A DNA stretch of 64,000 nt from an uncultured Prevotellaceae bacterium (lineage in GTDB: Bacteria; Bacteroidota; Bacteroidia; Bacteroidales; Bacteroidaceae): positions 3,795-67,794 of the forward strand of contig CACXVS010000006.1 of the NCBI GenBank assembly GCA_902771155.1. The letters run 5' to 3'. Position 1 is the first letter of the stretch. Each line of letters opens with the position of its first letter. The translations under genes were made by a program, and so were the position numbers. Positions 1 to 7,715 of this stretch are shown here, piece after piece. Below the pieces are notes generated by a model. That model did not search any database. It was not told the DNA's origin and saw only the letters and a list, made by a program, of their open reading frames with translations.

Positions 1-227
1 GACAGTGCAAACCGCTCTGCAATAATCAGCAACTGATCAGCGTCGGCAAAGTCAAACAACGTGTAGTCGAGCACCACCACAGCGTTCTCATGCACCTTCA
101 GAAGTTCCACGAGCCCATCTTTGTCGCTGACCCTGTAAACCTCCTCTGTTCCGCTCTGCTTAATCAGACTCTCTATAGCGAATCTCGTCAATTCCTGATT
201 ATCCGCCAATATAAACTTCCTAACCAT
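1..227 (-). CDS. Response regulator receiver domain protein, C-terminal part outside window
   Basis: The reverse strand opens with ATG at 227 and stays open to the window edge (about 75 codons). The peptide starts MVRKFILADNQELTRFAIES and continues to VVVLDYTLFDF, which fits a CheY-like receiver domain: an acidic site near residue 9 (ADN) and a phospho-acceptor Asp in the VVLDY strand. Receivers with an ADNQ start are common in NarL/LuxR-type regulators of Bacteroidetes, but the output domain lies beyond base 1, so the class is inferred. A Bacteroidetes-type promoter sits directly upstream, so this is the first gene of its transcript. Confidence 0.75.
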   Translation of the reverse strand, partial: MVRKFILADNQELTRFAIESLIKQSGTEEVYRVSDKDGLVELLKVHENAVVVLDYTLFDFADADQLLIIAERFAL

Positions 228-248
228 TTGCAATCAATTATTTGGTTG

Positions 249-280
249 CAAAGTTACACACTTTGGAATAATCTGCCAAA
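249..280 (-). promoter_or_regulatory. Promoter of the response-regulator gene
   Basis: On the minus strand TAACTTTG (249-256) follows TTTG (277-280) with 20 nt between them, matching the Bacteroidetes -7/-33 pattern. The start codon follows about 20 nt downstream. Confidence 0.6.
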
Positions 281-361
281 TTTAAATTAAAACTTAGAAG
301 ATATATCTAATTCAAAAAGTGGCAATAGCGGATTATTCTGACATTGCCACAATTTATGCCA

Positions 362-802
362 TCAAACGGAATATTTTCCTGCCAGATACTGCCAGGAACG
401 GAGATATTTTCGCAGTCGGGCGACATCAATGTCTGTAATCTCATTCAATCGACGGATATCCATATTATCTTCCAAGTCGGCCAACTTCACAATCCTACCC
501 AGGGGATTCTGACCTGCACGACGGATAAAGTCATCGTAAGACTCTCCTTCCTGCTTTGTTACAGACAACACGCCTTCGAGGATATCTTCGGGAAAACCCT
601 GACTGCGCAAAGACGCTATCGTTACATCGGTATCCTCTATCGTATCGTGCAGCAATGCCACGATTTTAGCACGTATGTCTTCACAACGGTCAGCCACTCT
701 TCTGGGATGATCGTAGTATGGGTGGCCACCCTTGTCGGTCTGTCCACTATGCGCCTTGGCGGCTATTCTGTCTGCAAGATGATATAATTCGTTTAATTCC
801 AT
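362..802 (-). CDS. HD-domain protein, small alarmone hydrolase-like (RelA/SpoT-type HD)
   Basis: A 146-residue protein from ATG at 802; the longer open frame to 913 runs back through a leader hairpin and the promoter, so it is not the start. The sequence shows the metal-site pattern of (p)ppGpp hydrolase HD domains: His in the AAKAHSGQTDKGG and YYDHPRRVAD segments, then ALLHDTIEDTD, and later VKLADLEDNMD. Family members of this length (Mesh1/SAH-like) hydrolyse (p)ppGpp or related nucleotides in the cytoplasm. No synthetase domain is present. Hydrolase activity is inferred from the motifs. The gene stands alone behind an unusual leader (803-891). Confidence 0.72.
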   Translation of the reverse strand: MELNELYHLADRIAAKAHSGQTDKGGHPYYDHPRRVADRCEDIRAKIVALLHDTIEDTDVTIASLRSQGFPEDILEGVLSVTKQEGESYDDFIRRAGQNPLGRIVKLADLEDNMDIRRLNEITDIDVARLRKYLRSWQYLAGKYSV

Positions 803-914
803 AAGTCCAAAAATAAAAAATGGGGAGCCGCTGCTCCCCGACACTTTGTTAACCTTAAATCTAATACTATGAAAAACACGCTGCAAAGTTACGACTTTAT
901 TTTGAACTACCAAA
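803..914 (-). promoter_or_regulatory. Promoter and attenuator-like leader of the HD-domain gene
   Basis: On the minus strand TTTG (911-914) and TAACTTTG (884-891), spaced 19 nt, form a good promoter. The predicted leader of about 75 nt contains a 7-bp GC-rich hairpin (822-839, GGGGAGC with GCTCCCC, 4-nt loop) followed at once by a T-rich run (bases 811-821), then the start codon at 802. This is the form of an intrinsic terminator placed inside the 5' UTR, which suggests premature termination or attenuation. The regulator or ligand is unknown. Confidence 0.55.
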
Positions 915-996
915 ACTTTTCGCGAAAAATTTCCAATTTTAACTTATTTTTACAGCAATAGGTATGTCTGAAGGTCTGTTTATGGATTATAATTCG

Positions 997-1004
997 TAAA
1001 TTTG
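997..1004 (+). promoter_or_regulatory. Promoter -7 element of the acyltransferase gene
   Basis: TAAATTTG at 997-1004 matches the Bacteroidetes -7 consensus and lies 23 nt before the ATG at 1028. No clear -33 TTTG is visible. Confidence 0.5.
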
Positions 1005-1027
1005 CAGGGTCATACATTATATATAAT

Positions 1028-2170
1028 ATGGATATGGTAAAGACAGGGGGCTCACGTGTGGCGAGCATCGACGCCTTGCGGGCGATAACAATGATGCTGA
1101 TGTTGTTTGTAAACGACATACCAGGGTTGAAGGGTGTGCCCCACTGGCTGTTCCATGCAAGAGCCGACGAGGACATGCTGGGATTCTCTGACACCATCTT
1201 CCCTGCCTTCCTGTTCTGTGTAGGTATGTCGGTGCCTTTCGCCATCGAGCAACGCCTAAGGAAGGGGGATTCACCGCTCAGGGTGCTCGCCCACATTCTG
1301 TGGCGTGGTGTAGCCCTCATTGTGATGGGTGTGTTTACGTATAATCTCGAGCGTGACCTCAGTTGTATCTCCTATCTTTGGTTCTCGTTGCTCATGATAG
1401 CCGGTTTCTTCCTGATATGGACTGACTACCGTCATACGATATTGAGCGACAAGCCTGTCTTAACTAACTTACTGAAAGCTTTGGGCATAAGCATCCTGGT
1501 GGGTATGATGATGTGGTGCCACTATTGTGGCGAGTGTTTCGAAACAGGCTGGTGGAGCATTCTCGGACTGATAGGCTGGAGTTATCTGGTGACATCGCTC
1601 ATCTATCTGGTATGCCGTCGCCCTGTGAACAAGACGGTTATGGTTGCCGGACTGGCCATTCTTACGGCTGTGCTCTGGTTCGTGCCCAACGCATGGTCGG
1701 GGCACGCGCTCTGTATCGCCGGACTGTTAGCCTCACTATTGATGAGGTATTTCAAGCAGAAGGTGGCGCATATACAACTCATCATCGTGTGTTGGGCTAT
1801 CGGCTTCGTGATGCTTGTGGCAGGCATCGTCTCGCATCCTTATTGGATCATTTCCAAGATACAGGGCACCCCGACATGGGTATTCTTCTGTCTGGCGATT
1901 TATTTCCCTCTGGCATCCCTTCTCTACTGGCTGATGGATGTAAAGGGGCACACGGCATGGACATGGCTGATAGCACCTGCAGGAACGGCTACGCTTACAT
2001 GCTATCTGTTACCTTACGTGTGGTATCCTGTGAGCGATGCGTTAGGAGTATGTCTCCCTGAAGGCTGGTGGTACGGGGTGACTGGCATCATCCTCTCGTT
2101 GGCTTATTCACTCATCGTTATTCAGGTAACAAGGTTGCTGATGCGACTCGGACTGATCGTCAGACTGTGA
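1028..2170 (+). CDS. HGSNAT/NagX-like multipass membrane acyltransferase (DUF5009 type)
   Basis: A 380-residue, very hydrophobic protein with about ten predicted membrane helices. The N-terminus (RVASIDALRAITMMLMLFVND) is typical of the acyltransferase family that includes heparan-alpha-glucosaminide N-acetyltransferase and bacterial NagX; the FSDTIFPAFLFCVGMSVPFA segment is also characteristic. Such proteins are thought to move acetyl groups across the inner membrane onto sugars, but the substrate cannot be read from sequence. The gene is alone between its own promoter and the ruvC promoter. ATG at 1034 (third residue) is an alternative start. Confidence 0.75.
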   Translation: MDMVKTGGSRVASIDALRAITMMLMLFVNDIPGLKGVPHWLFHARADEDMLGFSDTIFPAFLFCVGMSVPFAIEQRLRKGDSPLRVLAHILWRGVALIVMGVFTYNLERDLSCISYLWFSLLMIAGFFLIWTDYRHTILSDKPVLTNLLKALGISILVGMMMWCHYCGECFETGWWSILGLIGWSYLVTSLIYLVCRRPVNKTVMVAGLAILTAVLWFVPNAWSGHALCIAGLLASLLMRYFKQKVAHIQLIIVCWAIGFVMLVAGIVSHPYWIISKIQGTPTWVFFCLAIYFPLASLLYWLMDVKGHTAWTWLIAPAGTATLTCYLLPYVWYPVSDALGVCLPEGWWYGVTGIILSLAYSLIVIQVTRLLMRLGLIVRL

Positions 2171-2208
2171 TTATTTATTGCCACAAGGAGAATTATCTGG
2201 CCAAATTT

Positions 2209-2240
2209 TTTGTATGTTCTGGTAAATGTTAGTACCTTTG
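2209..2240 (+). promoter_or_regulatory. Promoter of ruvC operon
   Basis: TTTG (2209-2212) and TACCTTTG (2233-2240) are spaced 20 nt. The ATG follows only 8 nt after the -7 element, so the transcript probably has almost no leader. Confidence 0.65.
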
Positions 2241-2248
2241 CCACGAAA

Positions 2249-2830
2249 ATGGAGAAAATCATATTAGGAATCGACCCTGGAACGAATCTGATGGGATATG
2301 GCTTGCTGAAGGTGAAGGACGGCAAGGCTGAGATGATAACCATGGGTGTGATAGACCTCAGGAAATTCCCTGATGCCTACCTGAAGTTGGGACATATCTT
2401 CGAGCGGGTGACTGGGATTATCGACGGCTACCTGCCCGACGAGATGGCCATCGAGGCACCTTTCTTCGGCAAAAACGTGCAGTCGATGCTGAAGTTGGGA
2501 CGTGCCCAGGGTACGGCCATCGCAGCTGCCATCCATCACGGGGTGCCCATTCATGAATATGCACCCATGAAGATTAAGATGGCTCTGACGGGTAACGGCG
2601 GGGCCTCGAAGGAGCAGGTGGCCGGTATGCTGCAGCGACTGCTGAAGATCCCCCAAGAAGAGATGGGTAAGTTTATGGACGCTACCGACGCCCTGGCCGC
2701 TGCCTATTGCCACTATCTGCAGATGGGGCGCCCTGAGAGCGATGTGAAATATCGGGGGTGGAAAGACTTCGTGAACAAGAACCAGAGTAAGGTGTCGAAG
2801 CGTAAGAAGAAGAACGATGAAGACGATTGA
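2249..2830 (+). CDS. ruvC: Crossover junction endodeoxyribonuclease RuvC
   Basis: A 193-residue RuvC resolvase that cuts Holliday junctions with RuvAB. The catalytic acidic residues are visible: Asp in [14 protein letters not shown] at the N-terminus, Glu in [11 protein letters not shown], and the C-terminal Asp pair in [14 protein letters not shown]. The start at 2249 is chosen because family members begin directly at this strand; upstream in-frame codons lie in the promoter. The C-terminus ends in a basic tail ([13 protein letters not shown]). Its last 14 bases overlap the next gene, so the two are translationally linked. Confidence 0.93.
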   Translation: MEKIILGIDPGTNLMGYGLLKVKDGKAEMITMGVIDLRKFPDAYLKLGHIFERVTGIIDGYLPDEMAIEAPFFGKNVQSMLKLGRAQGTAIAAAIHHGVPIHEYAPMKIKMALTGNGGASKEQVAGMLQRLLKIPQEEMGKFMDATDALAAAYCHYLQMGRPESDVKYRGWKDFVNKNQSKVSKRKKKNDEDD

Positions 2831-4268
2831 ACTGATAAACGCCAGGGCAAGGAAGCCCGAGTGGTCGATGGCCGAGCCCGTGAACTTCGTACTCGACGAG
2901 GGTGAGCATATCGCCATCATAGGGCGCAACGGAGCCGGAAAGACCATGTTAGTTGATATGCTGACGGGGCGACATCCAGCCTTTCCGGGTATGGTAAAGT
3001 ATGGCTTCGACGAGCCTTACAACAACCTGAAGCACATTACATTCCGCGACACCTACGGGGGTGATAACGACAAGACGTACTTCCTGCAACAACGCTGGAA
3101 CCAAATGGAGATCGACGAGGAGACGCCTACCGTGGGGTCGAAACTGGAAGAAGCCTACCAACTGGCTGGTGAGGACACACCTGAACGCAGAGCCCTGCAG
3201 AAGCATATCTACGAGTTGTTTCATCTGGAGGACCTGCTCGATAAGTACATCATTCTGTTGTCGAGTGGTGAACTGAGAAAATACAAACTCGCAGCCTCGC
3301 TGTTTACAAAGCCCAAAGTGCTGATCATGGAGAATCCGTTTATCGGCCTCGACGCTGAGACGAGAGATCAACTGAAGGCATTGCTGGGGATGTTGGCTAA
3401 AGAACAAGGACTCCAGATTGTCCTCGTACTGGCCAAGACCGACGAGATTCCTTCATTCATCACTCACATTGTGGAGGTGAAGGATATGTGCGTAAAAGAC
3501 AAGCTAGCGAATAGTTTACAGTGTATAGTGGATAGTCATGATTACCAGAAAAGTGCAGAAGGCTGTGAGACTAACAACGTAGGAAAGAATGGCGTACAAG
3601 GAGATGAAGTTATCAGGTTCAACCACGTGACGATTCGCTATGGTGAGCGCACGATATTGAAGGACCTGAACTGGACAGTAAGGCGTGGCGATCACTGGGC
3701 TCTCTCAGGACAGAACGGATCAGGAAAATCCACCTTACTCTCACTGGTATGCGCCGACAATCCACAAGGCTATGCCTGCGACATCTCACTCTTCGGACAC
3801 CGACGGGGTTCGGGCGAGAGCATCTGGGACATTAAGCGGCACATCGGCTACGTGTCGCCTGAGATGCATCGTGGCTATAAGCAGAACATACCTGCCATAC
3901 AGATCGTGGCCAGTGGACTGAAAGATACCGTGGGACTCTACGTGAGGGCTAATGAAGAAGAGAAAAGCCAGTGCCGTAAATGGCTCAAACGACTGGGTAT
4001 AGGGCATCTGGAAGAGCGTAAGTTTATGGAAATGTCGAGTGGCGAACAGCGACTGGTGCTGCTGGCCAGAGCCTTCGTAAAAGAGCCCGACCTACTGATA
4101 CTCGACGAGCCGCTGCATGGGCTCGACGATGAGAATCGACGGATGGTAAAAGCGCTGGTGGACGACTACTGTCAGAACCCAGACGTGACACTGATCTACG
4201 TGACACACTATCAAGAGGAACTGCCCCACTCGATTGACCACTCAATCTATCTGGAGCGTCAGACTTAA
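2817..4268 (+). CDS. ModF-like ABC ATPase with two nucleotide-binding domains
   Basis: A 483-residue soluble protein with two ABC domains and no membrane segment, resembling ModF/PhrA-type ATPases. NBD1 has Walker A GRNGAGKT (residues 36-43) and signature LSSGE, but its Walker B region reads [12 protein letters not shown], so the usual Asp-Glu pair is Glu-Asn. NBD2 is canonical: [15 protein letters not shown] and [15 protein letters not shown]1 is therefore probably hydrolysis-deficient. The start lies inside the end of ruvC (14-base overlap). The family's cellular role is unsettled; the link to ruvC here may be only positional. Confidence 0.8.
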   Translation: MKTIELINARARKPEWSMAEPVNFVLDEGEHIAIIGRNGAGKTMLVDMLTGRHPAFPGMVKYGFDEPYNNLKHITFRDTYGGDNDKTYFLQQRWNQMEIDEETPTVGSKLEEAYQLAGEDTPERRALQKHIYELFHLEDLLDKYIILLSSGELRKYKLAASLFTKPKVLIMENPFIGLDAETRDQLKALLGMLAKEQGLQIVLVLAKTDEIPSFITHIVEVKDMCVKDKLANSLQCIVDSHDYQKSAEGCETNNVGKNGVQGDEVIRFNHVTIRYGERTILKDLNWTVRRGDHWALSGQNGSGKSTLLSLVCADNPQGYACDISLFGHRRGSGESIWDIKRHIGYVSPEMHRGYKQNIPAIQIVASGLKDTVGLYVRANEEEKSQCRKWLKRLGIGHLEERKFMEMSSGEQRLVLLARAFVKEPDLLILDEPLHGLDDENRRMVKALVDDYCQNPDVTLIYVTHYQEELPHSIDHSIYLERQT

Positions 4269-4286
4269 ATAAAAAAGAATCGGATT

Positions 4287-5072
4287 ATGATATTCTATTT
4301 CTCAGGCACAGGCAACACCCGATGGGTGGCCACAGAGATAGCCAAGGCTATTGGTGAGGAACTGCTGTATATTCCAGACTTACAAAGACAATGTCACTAC
4401 CAGTTTACGCTGAAAGAGGGTGAACGTGTGGGATTCTGCTTCCCTACGCATGGGTGGCAGCCGCCAAGAATCGTAAGGAACTTCATTGAACATCTATACA
4501 TCGACAACATCAACGACCAGACCTATTGTTGGGCGCTGACTACCTGTGGCGACAATATGGGCGACCTGATGACCATGCTGAACAAGGATCTGGCTGGCAT
4601 TGGACTCCAGGCTGAGACAATGTTCTCGGTGGTGATGCCTGAGTCGTATGTATGTCTGCCCTTTATGAAGACCGACCTTGAGGATAAGGAGATCTGGAAG
4701 ATAGAGAATGCGAGGCGGCAACTGCACCACATCGTCACGATACTGAAAGACGAGAAGCGGGGCATTGTGGAACTGGAGAGGGGCGCCACTCCCCGACTCT
4801 ACTCGTACGTAATTGGCGCCTACTTCAATAAGCACATGATTACAGACAAGAAATTCATGGTTGACGAGGATGTCTGTATCAAGTGCGGCAAGTGTGCAAA
4901 GGTGTGTCCGGTGGATAATATCAAAGGTACACCTCCCAGATGGTTACATGGTGGGAAATGTACCTGTTGTCTGGCTTGTTATCACTACTGTCCCGTTCAT
5001 GCCATCAACTACGGCAAAATAACCAGAAAACGGGATCAATACTATTTCAATAGACGCGTGGACCGAAAATAG
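4287..5072 (+). CDS. EFR1-family ferredoxin (flavodoxin-like domain plus two 4Fe-4S clusters)
   Basis: A 261-residue cytoplasmic redox protein. The N-terminal part carries the FMN-binding phosphate loop FSGTGNTRW; the C-terminal part has two CxxCxxCxxxCP clusters (CIKCGKCAKVCP and CTCCLACYHYCP). This layout defines the EFR1 flavodoxin-ferredoxin family, an electron carrier whose partner is not known. It follows the ATPase gene by 18 nt, so it is probably in the ruvC transcript. Its last 26 bases overlap the 3' end of the convergent yggS gene, which leaves no room for an ordinary terminator. Confidence 0.85.
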   Translation: MIFYFSGTGNTRWVATEIAKAIGEELLYIPDLQRQCHYQFTLKEGERVGFCFPTHGWQPPRIVRNFIEHLYIDNINDQTYCWALTTCGDNMGDLMTMLNKDLAGIGLQAETMFSVVMPESYVCLPFMKTDLEDKEIWKIENARRQLHHIVTILKDEKRGIVELERGATPRLYSYVIGAYFNKHMITDKKFMVDEDVCIKCGKCAKVCPVDNIKGTPPRWLHGGKCTCCLACYHYCPVHAINYGKITRKRDQYYFNRRVDRK

Positions 5073-5718
5073 ACGTGCCGATGCGCACCATCGTTGAGCG
5101 TGTCTGGAGGGCAATGGGATAATCATCACTCATACCCCAAGAACGTTCACAGAAAGCATCGTCGTTGGCAAAATATTTCGCCTTGACCTCATCAAAGAAG
5201 TCGGCTGCACTTTGCATCTCACGACGTATCTGTTCCTGGTCATCAACAAACGATGCCATCATCATCAGTCCACAGATTCTGACGTGCTGGAACTCGCGCC
5301 ATTCGCCTGCTTCGAGCAGTTGGCGACAGGCATCGAAGGTAAGACCATATTTGGTGGATTCCTCTGCAATATGCAATTCGAGCAGCACCTTGATGACGCG
5401 TCCACAACGCTCTGCCTGACGGTTAATCTCTTTCAGTAGCTTCAGCGAGTCAACAGCCTCAACCATAGACACATACGGAGCAATATACTTTACCTTGTTC
5501 GTCTGCAGATGACCAATGAAATGCCACTCGATATCCTTGGGCAATGACTCATGCTTCAGGCGCAGTTCCTGCTCGTGACTTTCACCAAAGATGCGTTGGC
5601 CCTCTTCATAGGCTGCCTCGATATATTCGTTGGGGTGATACTTGGAAATTGCCACAAGGCGAACGCCCTGTGGCAATGTGTCGAGTATCTGATGTAAATG
5701 ACCTTTAACGTCGTACAT
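5047..5718 (-). CDS. YggS-family pyridoxal-phosphate homeostasis protein
   Basis: A 223-residue PLP-binding protein of the YggS/PLPBP/PROSC family, which buffers PLP and affects amino-acid metabolism but has no established catalytic activity. The PLP lysine is in VRLVAISKYHP near the N-terminus. Other family segments are FGESHEQELRLK, WHFIGHLQTNKVKY and the C-terminal TMVRIGTSIFGPR. It begins 2 nt after the DUF4494 stop and is the last gene of a three-gene minus-strand operon behind the pseudokinase gene. Confidence 0.92.
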   Translation of the reverse strand: MYDVKGHLHQILDTLPQGVRLVAISKYHPNEYIEAAYEEGQRIFGESHEQELRLKHESLPKDIEWHFIGHLQTNKVKYIAPYVSMVEAVDSLKLLKEINRQAERCGRVIKVLLELHIAEESTKYGLTFDACRQLLEAGEWREFQHVRICGLMMMASFVDDQEQIRREMQSAADFFDEVKAKYFANDDAFCERSWGMSDDYPIALQTRSTMVRIGTSIFGPRVY

Positions 5719-5720
5719 AG

Positions 5721-6173
5721 TTAAGATTTTTTCTGGTACTCATAGACATCCATTAGTGTGGTCTCGGCTATAGAGGCAATCACATAATCGATCATAGTGC
5801 CTCCCATTACTTCCTCAATATTCTTCACTGCACCATTAAAAGAACCAGCCTGAACCAAATAGGAGACAGAGGAACGCTTCTCTTTCTCTGTTTTCTCATC
5901 GATGGTAACAAACTGTAGTTTGGCCTTGTACCACTTATCAGCCATCTCATCGTCGGAGAAGAAAATCTCCTTATATGCGGCCTTCTTGATATCTGCCACA
6001 TCGAACTCTCCACTGATATAAGAGGACATTTCCTCTATGATGCGCTCCTCAGCCTCACTGAAGCTGAGGGCGTCAACCACATAACTCTCGTTAACCTTCT
6101 TCTGCAAGCCGTCGTCCATCACTTTCTCAAAACGAATCTTGCACTCAAACCAAATTGCTGATCTACTTCTCAT
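5721..6173 (-). CDS. DUF4494 domain protein
   Basis: A 150-residue protein with the recognisable start WFECKIRFEK followed by VVDALSFSEAEERIIEEM, matching the Bacteroidetes-restricted DUF4494 family. It has no signal peptide or membrane helix, so it is likely cytoplasmic. No function is known. It lies between the pseudokinase and yggS genes in one operon. The upstream intergenic stretch (6174-6217) is strongly A-rich on the coding strand, with short GTAAAAA-type repeats just before the start. Confidence 0.85.
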   Translation of the reverse strand: MRSRSAIWFECKIRFEKVMDDGLQKKVNESYVVDALSFSEAEERIIEEMSSYISGEFDVADIKKAAYKEIFFSDDEMADKWYKAKLQFVTIDEKTEKEKRSSVSYLVQAGSFNGAVKNIEEVMGGTMIDYVIASIAETTLMDVYEYQKKS

Positions 6174-6186
6174 TATTCAATTATCT

Positions 6187-6215
6187 CTTTTTACTTTTTT
6201 ACCTTTTAACCTTTA
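6187..6215 (-). repeat. Short A-rich GTAAAAA-type repeats before the DUF4494 start
   Basis: Read on the minus strand, several degenerate copies of (G)GTAAAAA(G) stand in a row about 15 nt before the ATG. A similar array precedes the aminotransferase gene at 7679-7715. These may act as A-rich translation enhancers, which Bacteroidetes ribosomes favour. Confidence 0.4.
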
Positions 6216-6217
6216 TT

Positions 6218-7552
6218 CTACTCTTTTTCTTTAGCGGCTTCCTGACCTTTCTTGACCTCTTCCTCTTGCTCGTCTTTCTGCTTCTTCACGCCATAATAGT
6301 CTTTCTCCATCTCTGCCTTCTTCTTCTCGGTAAGTTGTTCGATAATCTGAGAGGCGATGCCCGAGGCACGGTCCTGACTGATGGAGGTCGATTTGCTGAG
6401 ATCACTCTGAAGCTTGGACAACCGATCGGTCATAATTTTGCTCTTGGCATTGAAATTCTGCTCAGAAGAGTTCATGTTCTTAGTGTTATAGACATCGCCG
6501 ATAATGGCTTCGGCCTGTTTCGTGAACTGTTTGCGGAAGATGGCCTCAGCCTTGGCGTTATACTCACGCATCTTGCCAGGACTCATACCCAGAGAATCCT
6601 TGCGCTGTTTCTGCAGATTCACCACATTGGCAATCATGGCTGAATCGGCATCGGCACCAAGACCCAAGAGCATATCAGGATCCTCCTCTACCATCTCGTC
6701 GGGGATAGGCTCGTCGACGGGTTTCACGTATTCTACAACCTCAGGACTGGGAAGCAGATAGAAGAACAACCCCACAATAGCCGCTGCAATGGCAATAGCC
6801 GAGACAGCCATCAAACCTGTACGACGGGCTTGAGAGAGGCTGGTCATCATCTTATACATGGTCTCTACAGACTCGTAGCGCTTCTCTGGTTCTACCGCCG
6901 TGGCCTTTTCCACCACACGCTTCAACTCGAGGGGCAGACCTGACGAATCGTAGATAAACTCAATAAACTTACCAAGCGAATATACGTCAGTACGAGCGTC
7001 GATGATGCCTCCATTGAACACCTCGGGAGCCACAAACTGCTCAACGCCGTCCCAAAGCACATCCTGATCGACCTTCTGGTAGAATGAGCCGTGACATAGC
7101 AGGCGGACGGCCAGATCGCTCTTACGCAACAGAATGTTGGAAGGTGCAAAGCAGACATGATAGATGTTCTGGGCGTTCAGATAGACGGTCAGTTCTGCAA
7201 GTTGACGGATCGTCTCCTTGATAAACTCACCCCTGGCTACGATAGAGGGATCTTCGTTAAGTGCTTGTTCCACTGTGAGATAGTTACCTGGTTCCACAGC
7301 AATAGCGTAAACGCCATCCTCGCCCTCATTAGGAGCGAAATGAAGTTGGGTCTTCTGGTCAATACCAGAGAGCGACTCGTATTCAGTCTGTACACTCTTA
7401 GCGAAAAAGATGTTATCGGCCAACTCGTCGTGGAACTCGACAAAGTTGGAATACTTCCCGTCGATCAACCGCTTGTAGAAGTTGCCATACGGCAGACGTA
7501 CCTTGATGGTCTTGCGAGCATCACGCGTCTCAATCAGTTCTTCATAATTCAT
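6218..7552 (-). CDS. Membrane-anchored protein kinase-like protein (predicted pseudokinase)
   Basis: A 444-residue protein from ATG at 7552, preceded by GGGAGA. Residues 1-235 look like a eukaryotic-type Ser/Thr kinase fold: the catalytic-loop position reads HVCFAPSNILL (132-142) where active kinases have HRDLKPxNILL, APE is at 175-177, and DVYSLG at 189-194 is the F-helix Asp. The DFG position appears to be HGSF (154-157). The catalytic Asp and Lys are absent, so catalysis is unlikely. One membrane helix (about 246-268) is followed by an acidic, then Lys/Glu-rich, coiled-coil-like tail, probably periplasmic. It heads the operon with DUF4494 and yggS. Confidence 0.75.
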   Translation of the reverse strand: MNYEELIETRDARKTIKVRLPYGNFYKRLIDGKYSNFVEFHDELADNIFFAKSVQTEYESLSGIDQKTQLHFAPNEGEDGVYAIAVEPGNYLTVEQALNEDPSIVARGEFIKETIRQLAELTVYLNAQNIYHVCFAPSNILLRKSDLAVRLLCHGSFYQKVDQDVLWDGVEQFVAPEVFNGGIIDARTDVYSLGKFIEFIYDSSGLPLELKRVVEKATAVEPEKRYESVETMYKMMTSLSQARRTGLMAVSAIAIAAAIVGLFFYLLPSPEVVEYVKPVDEPIPDEMVEEDPDMLLGLGADADSAMIANVVNLQKQRKDSLGMSPGKMREYNAKAEAIFRKQFTKQAEAIIGDVYNTKNMNSSEQNFNAKSKIMTDRLSKLQSDLSKSTSISQDRASGIASQIIEQLTEKKKAEMEKDYYGVKKQKDEQEEEVKKGQEAAKEKE

Positions 7553-7585
7553 CGTTCTGTCTCCCTTTTGATTGATTTTGTTGGG

Positions 7586-7617
7586 CAAAAGTACACATAA
7601 TATTCGAGAAACGCAAA
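7586..7617 (-). promoter_or_regulatory. Promoter of the pseudokinase-DUF4494-yggS operon
   Basis: TTTG (7614-7617) and TACTTTTG (7586-7593) on the minus strand are spaced 20 nt and lie about 35 nt upstream of the ATG at 7552. Confidence 0.6.
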
Positions 7618-7657
7618 TTTTTGGGTAGAGATTGCGCAGATTTACGATAATTTGTGT

Positions 7658-7665
7658 TACCTTTG
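7658..7665 (+). promoter_or_regulatory. Promoter -7 element of the aminotransferase operon
   Basis: TACCTTTG at 7658-7665, about 50 nt before the ATG at 7716. It is divergent from the pseudokinase promoter; the two -7 elements are 64 bp apart. Confidence 0.55.
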
Positions 7666-7678
7666 CACCGATTTTACA

Positions 7679-7715
7679 AAAAGTAAAAAGGTAAAACAGT
7701 AAAAAAGTAAAAAAG
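7679..7715 (+). repeat. A-rich GTAAAAA repeats in the aminotransferase leader
   Basis: The leader immediately before the start codon consists of about five degenerate copies of GTAAAAAG/GTAAAACA. It is like the array at 6187-6215 in front of another gene, so it is a recurring leader type and not simply a slipped homopolymer. Confidence 0.45.

Noticed and set aside
344..787. Plus-strand open frame of 147 codons at the left end
   Set aside because: It lies antisense to the HD-domain gene, whose motifs are clear, and its translation has no recognisable pattern.
822..839. Hairpin as an ordinary terminator for a gene to its right
   Set aside because: On the minus strand no gene ends upstream of it; a promoter lies 45 nt before it and a start codon directly after it, so a leader element fits better.
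5047..5072. Frameshift or annotation error at overlapping 3' ends of the EFR1 and yggS genes
   Set aside because: Both proteins end at natural family positions, so the 26-bp convergent overlap appears real.
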